In this document: piece by piece, positions 7,879 through 17,158 of the stretch | How the letters are laid out: every line of letters begins with the position of its first letter | How positions within the stretch are numbered: the stretch's first letter is position 1 | Assembly: GCF_001895145.1 (NCBI RefSeq) | Contig: NZ_BDIR01000007.1 | Location: forward strand, 62,001-126,000 | Direction: 5' to 3' | DNA from: Arcobacter sp. LA11 | GTDB lineage: Bacteria; Campylobacterota; Campylobacteria; Campylobacterales; Arcobacteraceae | DNA: 64,000 bases | Made by a program: the position numbers and the translations under genes | Notes under the pieces: model-generated | Databases searched by the model: none | The model's input: only the letters and a program-made list of their open reading frames with translations | What the model was told of the DNA's origin: nothing

Positions 7879-10714
7879 TTCTCATTCCCTCTCTTTTATA
7901 CGGTAGTTTAAAAATAAAAGTTGTACCTTCATCTATAATACTTTTTATTTCTACATTACCTTTTATTTTTACAAGTTCATTTTTTACTGCTGATAGTCCT
8001 ATTCCTCGTCCTGAAATATCAGTAATTTTTTCACTCGTACTAAATGATTCATAAAAAATCAATCCAAAAACTCTTTCATCATTCATTTTATCAAACTCTT
8101 CTAAAGATAACATACCCGCTTCAATTACTTTTTCTTTAATTTTTTCTTTACTAATACCACCACCATCATCTGATACTAAAATAACTAAAGAATCATCCTC
8201 TATTTTAAAACTACAAACAATTGAACCATTTTCATTTTTATTTAACTCTAATCTTCTTTCTACATCTTCAATTCCATGATCTATTAAATTTCTAAAAACA
8301 TGTATTAATGATTTTATAAATGGTTTAAAATTTGGAGGTAGGATGATTGTTTCATCTCCTAATATTTTAAAAGGATAAATTTGTTTATTCAGTTTATCAG
8401 CTAAATCTACACATAATCTAGGATAAACTTGTAATGCTTGATATAAAGTTCTTGATCTTAATTTTTGTGTCTCATTTAATAAATCTTCATAGTTATTAGC
8501 ATGTTTTTTATCTATTTTACAATAATCACTAATCTTCTCTTCTAACTTAATCACTGATTTTTCATTTATTTTTATATGAGATTCTTCATCAATAAAAGTA
8601 TCTCCTAAGATTGATGAAATAACTTCTAAATCATTTTCTAACCAAGAATAAAAATTGTTTCTTTCTAATAAGTTTTTTAAATTATCATTTGAAAAGTCTT
8701 TATCTTTTATATGTTCTGATATTTCACTTTCAAAAGTATGTAATTTCTTAACAATATTTGACATATAAAGTTGAGCGAACAATCCTTTAAAAGTATGAAT
8801 ATCTCTATATGTTTCACTTAGATTAAATAAAGAACTATTATTTAAATCAAATATTTTTAACTTATTTGCTTCAAAAGTTCTAAACTCATTTAAAACTTCG
8901 TAAAATTGTTCAGGGTCGCTAACTATTGTAACAATCATTTTTAATATTTGCTGCTCATTTTTTATTCTTCGTTCTAATTTCTTTTGTGCAGTAATATTTG
9001 TAATAATTAACATAATTTTACTATCATTTAATCTTTTATATTCAACAGTAAGTGCTCTTTTATTTAAAATAAACTCTTTTTGTAATAATGAAATATATGA
9101 ATTTTGAATAACATCATTTTCTTCATTAAAGATGTCTTCCAAGGTTTGATAGAAAAACTCTTTTTTATCATTGTCACTTTTATAAAATAAATCTACAACA
9201 TTTCTTCCTGCGATCTCTTTTCCTAATAATTTTTCACATTCAACTGAATACTCTGCATCTACTATTAAATTATTATCAAAAGATAAAAAACCTTGTTTTG
9301 CATTATTAAATAAATCTGCAATTTTCTGTGTTTTTTTAGATAACTCTTCGGTTCTACGTTCTACTCTTTTTTCTAAATCTTTATTTAGAAGAGAAATCTC
9401 TTTATCCCTTCTTTTTAACTTTTTGATATTTATTGAAAGAGAAGAAGCCATTTTATTAAAAGCATCTACAAGTTTTTTATATTCGTCATTAAATCTTACT
9501 TCAATATTAGTATGCAAATTATTTTTCTTAGTCGAAATTCCTTCAATAGACTTTGTAATATGAGCTAAAGGTTTATTTACTCTTGATAATAAAAGCCAAC
9601 CAAAACTAAAAAGAAAAAAGGCAACTAATATAAGTATTATAATAATTAAAGAGATAGTATTTTTTGAAGTTTTTTCAAAAGAACCGATTATTTCAGTATT
9701 AATTTTCTTAGCAATATTTGATAAAACTTCTATATTTTCAATCAATTCAGTGTTTTTCTCATTTCTACTTAACATAAGATTATCAAGCTCTTTTCTTTGA
9801 ATAAAAGAAAACTCTTTTAAAGTAATCAAAGAATCTTCTAATTCACCAATTCTAATAATATGTGAAGTCATTTGTAAAACTATATCTTTTAACTCTTTAT
9901 CATCTAGTCTATTTATAAGATCAGAAACTTTCTTTTCTAAAAAACTTCTAGCCTGTACTATCTTGTTAGTTTTTATATCATTTAAAGTATCATAGCTAGT
10001 AGCAATATTTATCTCTCTTGCAATTACAGTTAAGCTAGTAACAGCCTTTTGAAGTTCATTTATATCCCTAGAAATTTTATCTTTATTCCCGATTAGCGCC
10101 TGAACCAAATCAGGAATAATATCTTCTAAATTAGATTGCCCATTTTTTAAAGCTTTAGCAAGTTTACGGTTATCTCTTTTATTTTCTAGTTTAATCTTCC
10201 CAGAAATTAATTCAGTTAAATTTGTAATAATTTTTAACTCTTTTTCAATTAAGACTAAACTATTTGACAAACTATGATTATAACTAATTATAGAATATGA
10301 CAACTCACTCATGTTAGTTTTTATTTCAACATACTCATCTAATAATTTTTGTATATTTGATAAAGATTGATTGTAATCTTTTGTATTTATATTAGAAAGT
10401 AAATTGATTTTTTCTAATGAAGTCATCTCCTCAAATGAAATTTCATCTATAACATCAAATTCTTTCAAATCTTTTGCTGAGATAATTTTCATTTCAACTT
10501 CACTGATATTTCCCATACTATTTAAAATATATTTTGCTTGTTCTTTTAATTTTACAATATCACTTATTGTACTATTAGACTTTTCAATACTTTTGCTTAT
10601 GTAAATAAAAAGACTACTTATTGAAAGAACAGAAAGCGCCATAGAAAAAAGCCCTAAATAAATGATTTTTTTTATTGAAAAGCTTGAAAATATTTTATCA
10701 ATAAGTTTAAACAT
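7871..10714 (-). CDS. Membrane sensor histidine kinase, CheA-like (HAMP, PAS-like, Hpt, HATPase)
   Basis: 947 residues. TM1 spans about 17-40, a helical periplasmic sensor about 41-350, TM2 about 350-372, then HAMP, a coiled coil (KRRDKEISLLNKDLEKRVERR) and a PAS-like segment (about 465-590). An Hpt-like region has its phosphorylatable His in HTFKGLF near 639. A CheA-type ATPase domain has N-box FRNLIDHGIED, DDGGGI and GRGIGLSAV. The order Hpt to ATPase with no CheW-like P5 domain marks it as CheA-like but not part of the classic chemoreceptor array. The upstream periplasmic binding protein (8 bp away) is the obvious ligand donor for the large extracytoplasmic region; CheX and CheY follow it. 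Confidence 0.9.
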   Translation of the reverse strand: MFKLIDKIFSSFSIKKIIYLGLFSMALSVLSISSLFIYISKSIEKSNSTISDIVKLKEQAKYILNSMGNISEVEMKIISAKDLKEFDVIDEISFEEMTSLEKINLLSNINTKDYNQSLSNIQKLLDEYVEIKTNMSELSYSIISYNHSLSNSLVLIEKELKIITNLTELISGKIKLENKRDNRKLAKALKNGQSNLEDIIPDLVQALIGNKDKISRDINELQKAVTSLTVIAREINIATSYDTLNDIKTNKIVQARSFLEKKVSDLINRLDDKELKDIVLQMTSHIIRIGELEDSLITLKEFSFIQRKELDNLMLSRNEKNTELIENIEVLSNIAKKINTEIIGSFEKTSKNTISLIIIILILVAFFLFSFGWLLLSRVNKPLAHITKSIEGISTKKNNLHTNIEVRFNDEYKKLVDAFNKMASSLSINIKKLKRRDKEISLLNKDLEKRVERRTEELSKKTQKIADLFNNAKQGFLSFDNNLIVDAEYSVECEKLLGKEIAGRNVVDLFYKSDNDKKEFFYQTLEDIFNEENDVIQNSYISLLQKEFILNKRALTVEYKRLNDSKIMLIITNITAQKKLERRIKNEQQILKMIVTIVSDPEQFYEVLNEFRTFEANKLKIFDLNNSSLFNLSETYRDIHTFKGLFAQLYMSNIVKKLHTFESEISEHIKDKDFSNDNLKNLLERNNFYSWLENDLEVISSILGDTFIDEESHIKINEKSVIKLEEKISDYCKIDKKHANNYEDLLNETQKLRSRTLYQALQVYPRLCVDLADKLNKQIYPFKILGDETIILPPNFKPFIKSLIHVFRNLIDHGIEDVERRLELNKNENGSIVCSFKIEDDSLVILVSDDGGGISKEKIKEKVIEAGMLSLEEFDKMNDERVFGLIFYESFSTSEKITDISGRGIGLSAVKNELVKIKGNVEIKSIIDEGTTFIFKLPYKREGMRNV

Positions 10715-10722
10715 AACTACAC

Positions 10723-11865
10723 CTATTTAAGTTCATTCCATTTTAATTCTACAAATTTATTATTTTTAATAATTGTAGGCCAAATAATATCACTGAACTG
10801 ATATTTATTTTTATTAAAATCAGACTTCTTTCCTATTCCAATATCTAGATTTTTCATGTTTAAAATTTTATTTATAATATTTTCTGTCGAAATATTTTCT
10901 GAAGATAAATCATTTACTGCCAAAGCAAAAAGTTTTGCAACAATATATCCTTCTAAAGAGACAAAGTTAGGTTTTGCATTTGGTAAATACTCTTTTAAAT
11001 CAATTAAATACTCTTTTACAATTGGTAAATCTGACTCATAAAAAGGAACTACTTGAGTAACGATTACATTGGAAGTTTCTTCTCCAAGTGCATTTTTTAA
11101 AGCTTCACTTCCAACAAAAGATACATTTAAAAAGTACGCATTTGGAAAATCTTCTTTTGCAAGCTTTATAAATTTTGCAGCAGGAGCATAAGCACCCACA
11201 ATAATTACTGCTTTTATATCTTCTAAACTATCTAGAATTGTACTTAAACCATCTTCTACATTTAAAGTATTTCTAGTATATCTTCCATGTTGGATTTTTT
11301 TAATACTATGATTTAAACCTCTACTATTTAATGCCCTAACTACCCCAAAATAGCCTGCATTTCCATATCCATCATTTTGAGTAAAAAGTGCTATCTCTTT
11401 TGGTTTTATACCAATAGAAAGTAATCCATTAATCATATTTGCAGTTTCTTGTGCATAAGAAGCACGATAATTGATTATATATCTTTCTGGGGGATTTTTA
11501 CGTAAAACACCTGCTCCTGTAAATGCTCCAAAAAGTAAAGTCTTTTTTTCATTTGCAATAGGAACAGTAACATTTGCAGTAGGAGTTCCTACATTTCCTA
11601 ATACTGCTAAAACTTTATCTTCTTCAATAAGTTTTCGCATATTTTTTGCAGCAGCCTTTGGTTCATAACCATCATCATAGGCAATTAATTTGAATTTATG
11701 TTTAGTATTTGATTTATTGTTTTTATTAAAGTAAGTGAGAATTCCATCTCTTACATTTGTTCCTAACTTCTCAGCAGGACCAGAAAAAGCAGCACTAATT
11801 CCAACTTTTATTTCAGAAGAAAAAATAGTTGAAATGGAAAAAATAATTAAAACTAAGATTCTCAT
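10723..11865 (-). CDS. Periplasmic ligand-binding protein, amide/branched-chain amino-acid type (Peripla_BP_6)
   Basis: 380 residues with a cleavable signal peptide (residues 1-16). The mature start IKVGISAAFSGPAEKLG and segments such as KLIAYDDGYEP, VLAVLGNVGTPT and ALFTQNDGYGNAG are typical of LivJ/AmiC-type binding proteins. No permease or ATPase gene is near. It is the first gene of a unit continuing into a sensor kinase, CheX and CheY, so it most likely serves as the sensing subunit of that kinase rather than in transport. The ligand is unknown; amino acids, amides, urea or aromatic acids are all bound by this family. Confidence 0.88.
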   Translation of the reverse strand: MRILVLIIFSISTIFSSEIKVGISAAFSGPAEKLGTNVRDGILTYFNKNNKSNTKHKFKLIAYDDGYEPKAAAKNMRKLIEEDKVLAVLGNVGTPTANVTVPIANEKKTLLFGAFTGAGVLRKNPPERYIINYRASYAQETANMINGLLSIGIKPKEIALFTQNDGYGNAGYFGVVRALNSRGLNHSIKKIQHGRYTRNTLNVEDGLSTILDSLEDIKAVIIVGAYAPAAKFIKLAKEDFPNAYFLNVSFVGSEALKNALGEETSNVIVTQVVPFYESDLPIVKEYLIDLKEYLPNAKPNFVSLEGYIVAKLFALAVNDLSSENISTENIINKILNMKNLDIGIGKKSDFNKNKYQFSDIIWPTIIKNNKFVELKWNELK

Positions 11866-11933
11866 AACAAACCCTCATTTTTATATAATTTATTATATCA
11901 TATAAAAATAAGATTTAAATATTATTTATTATT

Positions 11934-12893
11934 TTATCCCTCTGCTAGTATTTTAATCTTATTGTTTTTTAACTCAATATAAAGTTCTTTTTTCCCAACA
12001 AAAGTGTAATATTTTGTTTTATAATCCTCGTCCATTACGACTTTATACATCTGTTTCTTTAAAGAGTTTGGATAAGGAGTTATATTTATATTTGAAAATT
12101 TAATTTTCTTTTTTTCTTTTTTAGAAAAAATTCGTTTTTTATATGCTTTAAACTGATTTATTGTCATACCATCATGTCTTTTAAATGAATTAGAATAAAA
12201 TTTCAGATAACTATTTATATCTGAAGCTTTCCATGCTTCTCTCCATTTAAAGATTGAAGATAAAATAATACTAATGTCTTCTCTTGAAGCTTTTCTAAAA
12301 TTCTCATCTGAAATTAACAATATTGATTTATTAAACTCAATATTTTCATCTAATTCTTTTAATCTTGGATTATCTAATGCAATACAACCTTTTGTAAATT
12401 CTTCTCGTTCTTCATTTAAAGGCATTCCATGAATCCAAATTCCATGACCTTTTTTATTTAATGTTTTATCAAAAGTATTTGGATATGAAGTTACTAGAGC
12501 TAGAGGTCCATAAAATTGGTCTAATTTTGTCAGTTTTTCTGTTAAGTCATATACACCTTCTGGAGTTTTTAAATCACCTTCAACTTGTTTATCTCCATCT
12601 TTTTCACCAACTATAACACTATCTCTTAAAACTAAATTATGATTTTTTTTATCAACTTTGTATAAAGCAATTTCCTTTGCACCTTTTTGTGCTAAAATTA
12701 GAAACTTCTTTGATTCATAATATCCAAAGTCTACATTTTTATCTGATAAGTATTTTTCCCAGTAATTCTTTGTTGTTAACTCTTTTTCAAGTTGTTCTTT
12801 AACAGCATCTAAACCTTGACTTCTATATATATCTACTAAATCTGCAAGCATAATATTAGAAATTATTGTTAAAAATAGTAAAATTTTTTTCAC
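11934..12893 (-). CDS. L,D-transpeptidase/carboxypeptidase of the Csd6/Pgp2 type
   Basis: 319 residues from a GTG start preceded by AGGGG. Signal peptide about 1-17; YkuD catalytic domain in the middle with HGIWIHGMP (His near 157) and the nucleophile in TKGCIAL (Cys near 168); then a C-terminal NTF2-like domain (from about 205, SSIFKWREAWKASD). This layout matches Csd6 of Helicobacter and Pgp2 of Campylobacter, periplasmic L,D-carboxypeptidases that trim tetrapeptides to tripeptides and help set helical cell shape. It is divergent from an M23 endopeptidase with the same physiological theme. The enzyme could also retain transpeptidase activity. Confidence 0.88.
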   Translation of the reverse strand: MKKILLFLTIISNIMLADLVDIYRSQGLDAVKEQLEKELTTKNYWEKYLSDKNVDFGYYESKKFLILAQKGAKEIALYKVDKKNHNLVLRDSVIVGEKDGDKQVEGDLKTPEGVYDLTEKLTKLDQFYGPLALVTSYPNTFDKTLNKKGHGIWIHGMPLNEEREEFTKGCIALDNPRLKELDENIEFNKSILLISDENFRKASREDISIILSSIFKWREAWKASDINSYLKFYSNSFKRHDGMTINQFKAYKKRIFSKKEKKKIKFSNINITPYPNSLKKQMYKVVMDEDYKTKYYTFVGKKELYIELKNNKIKILAEG

Positions 12894-12973
12894 TTAATTC
12901 CCCTAATCTTTTATATTGTCTTTAAGTTGCGCATTGTATAATAAATCCTCTAATTTTTATATAAAGAAGAATC

Positions 12974-14170
12974 GTGAAAAAAATCATTATACTTTTTATT
13001 TTTACAGTTACAACACTTTTTTCAGCTATGGTGCAAGAAACAAAATGGCCTAAAGGGGAAACATTTTTAACTTTTCTTGAAAAATATTCAATTCCTCAAA
13101 GTCTATATTTTGAGCTTGAGAAAGAAGATAAAGAACTTTGTTCTGAAATAACAGCAGATAGATACTACTATCTTATGGAAAATGAAGATGGTACTTTAAA
13201 CCAAGTATTAATACCTGTTTCTGAAGAGATACAATTACATATCTACAAAGGCTCAGATGACAAATATAAGTTCAAAACTATGCCTATTAGTTATCAAGAA
13301 TATACTGAAACTATTGCAATCCCAATTAAAACATCTGTTTCTGACGAATTACAAAAGGCCACTGGTTCAGCCGCATTAGCTGCGCACTTAAAGGCTATGT
13401 TTAAAGCTTCTGCAAACTTTAGAAGAATGCAAAAGAATGATTTTATTGCAGTAAAATATACTCAAAAATCTTTATTAGGTAAACCTTTTGGTCAACCTGA
13501 TATAAAAGCTGCAATGGTAGAAATCTCAGGAAAGAAGTTTTATAGAATAAAAAATGAAAAAGATGATAAATATTATGATGAAAAAGGTAAAGCATTTACC
13601 AAAACTTACTTTTTTAAGATACCATTAACATATAAAAGAATTTCTAGTCCTTTTACAAAAAAAAGATGGCATCCTGTATTAAAAAGATATAGAGCTCATT
13701 TAGGAACAGATTTTGCTGCACCAAGAGGAAGAAAAATTTATGCAGCAGGTGACGGAAGAATAGAGTTTATTGGTAGACGAGGAGGATATGGTAAAACAAT
13801 TATCATAAGACATCCAAACGGATACAAAACACTTTATGCTCATCAAAATAAATTTAGAGGTGGATTAAAAAGAGGTTCTAGAGTTAAAAGAGGTCAACAT
13901 ATTGGTTATGTAGGAAATACAGGACTTAGTTCAGGTCCACATTTACATTTAGGATTATATAAAAATGGTCGAGCTGTAAATCCAATGAAAGTAATTAGAA
14001 AACCTGAAACTAAAGGTTTAAAAGGAAAGAATAAAAAAACTTTCTTAGCAAATACAAAAATTATAATAAATAAACTTAACAATGAAGTAGAGAGTGAGAA
14101 TAGAAAAAGTGCAACAAGACTTGATAGATTAACTTCTACAAGTGAACTAAATTCAAATAAAGATATATAA
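12974..14170 (+). CDS. M23 zinc metallopeptidase, Csd3/Pgp3-like peptidoglycan endopeptidase
   Basis: 398 residues from a GTG start (AAAGAAGA upstream). Signal peptide about 1-17; N-terminal inhibitory/LysM-like domains to about 210; LytM domain with HLGTDFA (zinc His/Asp near 242-246), a HPNGYKTLYAH segment and the GPHLHLG motif near 321. H. pylori Csd3/HdpA and C. jejuni Pgp3 have this layout and cut D,D bonds of peptidoglycan to shape the cell. It overlaps the mgtE start by one base (TAATG). It faces the divergent Csd6/Pgp2-like gene across an 80-bp promoter region. Confidence 0.9.
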   Translation: MKKIIILFIFTVTTLFSAMVQETKWPKGETFLTFLEKYSIPQSLYFELEKEDKELCSEITADRYYYLMENEDGTLNQVLIPVSEEIQLHIYKGSDDKYKFKTMPISYQEYTETIAIPIKTSVSDELQKATGSAALAAHLKAMFKASANFRRMQKNDFIAVKYTQKSLLGKPFGQPDIKAAMVEISGKKFYRIKNEKDDKYYDEKGKAFTKTYFFKIPLTYKRISSPFTKKRWHPVLKRYRAHLGTDFAAPRGRKIYAAGDGRIEFIGRRGGYGKTIIIRHPNGYKTLYAHQNKFRGGLKRGSRVKRGQHIGYVGNTGLSSGPHLHLGLYKNGRAVNPMKVIRKPETKGLKGKNKKTFLANTKIIINKLNNEVESENRKSATRLDRLTSTSELNSNKDI

Positions 14171-15522
14171 TGCCAAATGAAAATGCTATAAAAGATCCTA
14201 TTAAACTTCTTGGGAAGATCAATGAACTACATCCTAGTGATATAGCATATTCATTAAAAAAGATTGAACAAAAAAGCGAAGAAGATTTTTTTCATGTAAT
14301 TAAACAACTTCCTGAAGATATTTTAGGAGAGGTGATTCTTGAGTTACCAGAAAACTTAAGAGAAGATGTATATGAAGAGCTTTCTATTGAAAAACTTACA
14401 GATGCTGTTGATGAGCTTGAATCAGATGATGCAACAGATATCATTCAAGAAATTGAAGAATTAGATGAAGAAAAAGCAAAAGAGATTTTTGAAGGTCTTG
14501 AAGAAGAAGACCAGCAAGAAATTGATTGGCTAAAAAGATATGAAGAAGACGAAGCTGGTTCATATATGCAAACTGAGCTTTTTTCTGCAAATTTAAATGA
14601 AACAATTCAAGAATCAATTACAAGATTAAAAAAAGGAAAAGCTGAAGATGAATTAGAAAACATTCATCAAGTTTTTATTGTAAATGAAGATAATAGATTA
14701 ATTGCTTCTATTTTATTAGAAGATTTAATTATTTTTGATTTTGAAAAAACGTATGAACAAATAATAAATGCACATGAAGAAAATCGTTTTAAACCTTTTG
14801 TCGTTCAAGATAAAGATGATATTGATGATGTAGCAAAACAGTTTGAAAAATATGATCTGAGTGTTGTTGCAGTAATTGGTTATCAAGATATGCTTATGGG
14901 AAGAATTACTTCTGATGATATTTTAGATGTAATTGAAGAAAATGCAACAGAACAAATGTATCAATTAGCAGGGGTTGATGACGATTTTGAGCATGAAGAT
15001 AATCTTTTTACAACTGCTAGAAAAAGGGCTTTATGGTTATTTTTAAACCTTGGAACTGCCATTTTAGCATCCCTAGTAATCGGAATTTTTGATGAAACAA
15101 TTGAATCTTATGTAGCATTGGCAATTCTTATGCCTATAGTTGCTTCTATGGGTGGAAATGCAGGGACTCAGACACTAGCAGTAATGGTAAGACAGCTTGC
15201 TTTAGGAGACATTGACTTTGATAATAGTAAAGATGCTATAAAAAAAGAAGTTTTTATATCCTTATTTAATGGGCTTTTATTTGCAATTCTAATTGGGATA
15301 ATAGCTTGGGTTTGGTTTAATACTGCAATGCTTGGTCTTGTAATTGCAATGTCAATGGTTATAAATTTATTTAGTGCAGGTTTTTTTGGAGCTTCTATTC
15401 CATTGGTATTAAAAAAATTTGATATTGACCCAGCTATTGGAAGTACTGTACTATTAACTACGGTTACAGATATTGTTGGATTTTTTAGTTTCTTAATGCT
15501 TGCAAAAGTAATTCTTCTTTAA
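14170..15522 (+). CDS. mgtE: MgtE-type magnesium transporter
   Basis: 450 residues with the MgtE order: acidic N-terminal superhelical domain (about 10-130, rich in ELESDDATDIIQEIEELDEE-type repeats), two CBS domains (about 140-265) and five membrane helices (about 285-450) with the conserved PIVASMGGNAGTQT pore segment. MgtE is a homodimeric Mg2+ channel gated by cytosolic Mg2+. It overlaps the M23 gene by one base, so co-translation is likely. No clear terminator follows; an 89-bp AT-rich gap leads to the next kinase. Confidence 0.95.
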   Translation: MPNENAIKDPIKLLGKINELHPSDIAYSLKKIEQKSEEDFFHVIKQLPEDILGEVILELPENLREDVYEELSIEKLTDAVDELESDDATDIIQEIEELDEEKAKEIFEGLEEEDQQEIDWLKRYEEDEAGSYMQTELFSANLNETIQESITRLKKGKAEDELENIHQVFIVNEDNRLIASILLEDLIIFDFEKTYEQIINAHEENRFKPFVVQDKDDIDDVAKQFEKYDLSVVAVIGYQDMLMGRITSDDILDVIEENATEQMYQLAGVDDDFEHEDNLFTTARKRALWLFLNLGTAILASLVIGIFDETIESYVALAILMPIVASMGGNAGTQTLAVMVRQLALGDIDFDNSKDAIKKEVFISLFNGLLFAILIGIIAWVWFNTAMLGLVIAMSMVINLFSAGFFGASIPLVLKKFDIDPAIGSTVLLTTVTDIVGFFSFLMLAKVILL

Positions 15523-15611
15523 TTTAACAAAAAGTCTAATAATTAGCTTATACCTCTTCCAATAATAACTAAATTAAGATATAATTAAGAATCTTAATTT
15601 AAAGAGACTGT

Positions 15612-17102
15612 GTGCAGAAATATACAAAAATTTTTATAATCTTTGCAATATTAACTATAAATCTTATCGGCTTAAAATTTTACTTAGATATAAAAGATAT
15701 AAAAGAACTTAAAAATATGGTAGTCAAAGATGAAGCAAAAGCCCTTACTGCTTTATTTCTATCATTTAGAGAAACTTACCAAAATATCTTTATAGAGAAA
15801 CATATACAAATTGATGAAAAGACAATTAACTTATTACCTGTAAGGACTAATGATGCTATATCAAGTACTTTTTCAAAAATTGTAGGGGATAAAATTACTA
15901 TCCGTACAGTATCTGACAGACCAAGAAATATCAAAAATAAAGCAAATAATAATGAAATGAATATTATAGATTTCTTCAATAAAAATTCTGATAAAGAATC
16001 ATATTTTAAAGCAGAAGAAAATGCTACATTTTATTATGCTCAACCTTTATATATTACAGATTCATGTTTAAAATGTCATGGTAAAAAAACTGAAGCATTA
16101 GAAACAATTAGAGATAGATATGACAATGCATACAACTATAAGATTGGTGATTTAAGAGGAATTGTTAGTATTAAAGTTACAAAAAAAGATATTGTAGAAA
16201 AAATTGATAACAATTTTTATAGAGATTTAAAAACCACTATCATTTTATATATTTTATTTCTTATAGCAATTTATTTAATAATAAGAATTATAATAAAAAA
16301 TGAACAACAAGATGCAAACATTTTAAAAAATAAAGTAGATGAGCAAGTTAAACAATTAAGAGAACAAGATAATACACTTTTACAACAATCAAAAATGGCA
16401 GAAATGGGAGAAATGATTGGAAACATTGCTCACCAGTGGAGACAACCTTTAAGTGCAATATCTACAAGTGCTAGTGGAATAAAATTAAAAAATGAATTTG
16501 ATACTCTTGATGATGATTATTTAAACGGTTCTCTTGATAGTATAGTTAAAAGTACTCAATATCTTTCTCAAACAATTGACGACTTTAGAAACTTTATAAA
16601 AGGAGATAAAGATAAAAGAGTATTTAAACTTAGTGACAATATCCATACAGACTTAGAAATACTAAAAGGAATGCTAAAACATAATGAAATTAAAATTGAG
16701 TTAGAAATCGAAGAAAACTTAGAAATAGAAAGTTATCCAAATGAATTAACTCAAATTATTATTAATATAGTTAATAACTCTAAAGATGCATTAACAGAAA
16801 ATAAAATTAAGAATAAATATATTTTCATTAATGCAAAAAAAATAGAAAACAAATATATTCAAATTTCAATAAGAGATAATGCAAATGGAATACCTCTTGA
16901 TATAATTGATAAGATTTTCGATCCATATTTCACAACTAAACATCAATCTCAAGGAACAGGACTAGGTCTTTATATGACACATAGAATAGTAAAAGAGAGT
17001 TTAAAAGGTGAAATAGCTGCTAAAAATATTACCTTTAATTACGAAGGAGAAAATTATACTGGCGCTGAATTTATAATTAAGTTACCTCACAAGATAAAGT
17101 AA
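15612..17102 (+). CDS. Sensor histidine kinase with haem-c-binding Tll0287-like (DUF3365) sensor
   Basis: 496 residues, GTG start after AAAGAGA. TM1 about 5-25 and TM2 about 202-222 bracket a periplasmic domain ending with the motif CLKCHG (Cys near 152), a covalent haem c site as in Tll0287-type/DUF3365 domains. A coiled coil follows, then the H-box IAHQWRQPLS (His near 273) and an HATPase domain with NSKDAL, IRDNANGIP and GTGLGLYM. It should sense redox state or a small gas through the haem. No response regulator is adjacent. It is followed after 56 bp by a second kinase with a closely related catalytic half. A TATAAT-like box lies about 30 bp upstream inside a 7-bp inverted repeat (ATTAAGA/TCTTAAT). 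Confidence 0.87.
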   Translation: MQKYTKIFIIFAILTINLIGLKFYLDIKDIKELKNMVVKDEAKALTALFLSFRETYQNIFIEKHIQIDEKTINLLPVRTNDAISSTFSKIVGDKITIRTVSDRPRNIKNKANNNEMNIIDFFNKNSDKESYFKAEENATFYYAQPLYITDSCLKCHGKKTEALETIRDRYDNAYNYKIGDLRGIVSIKVTKKDIVEKIDNNFYRDLKTTIILYILFLIAIYLIIRIIIKNEQQDANILKNKVDEQVKQLREQDNTLLQQSKMAEMGEMIGNIAHQWRQPLSAISTSASGIKLKNEFDTLDDDYLNGSLDSIVKSTQYLSQTIDDFRNFIKGDKDKRVFKLSDNIHTDLEILKGMLKHNEIKIELEIEENLEIESYPNELTQIIINIVNNSKDALTENKIKNKYIFINAKKIENKYIQISIRDNANGIPLDIIDKIFDPYFTTKHQSQGTGLGLYMTHRIVKESLKGEIAAKNITFNYEGENYTGAEFIIKLPHKIK

Positions 17103-17158
17103 CTAAAATATACTATTAAAATATATTATGTAGTTATATTTTATAATAAAGGTAACAT

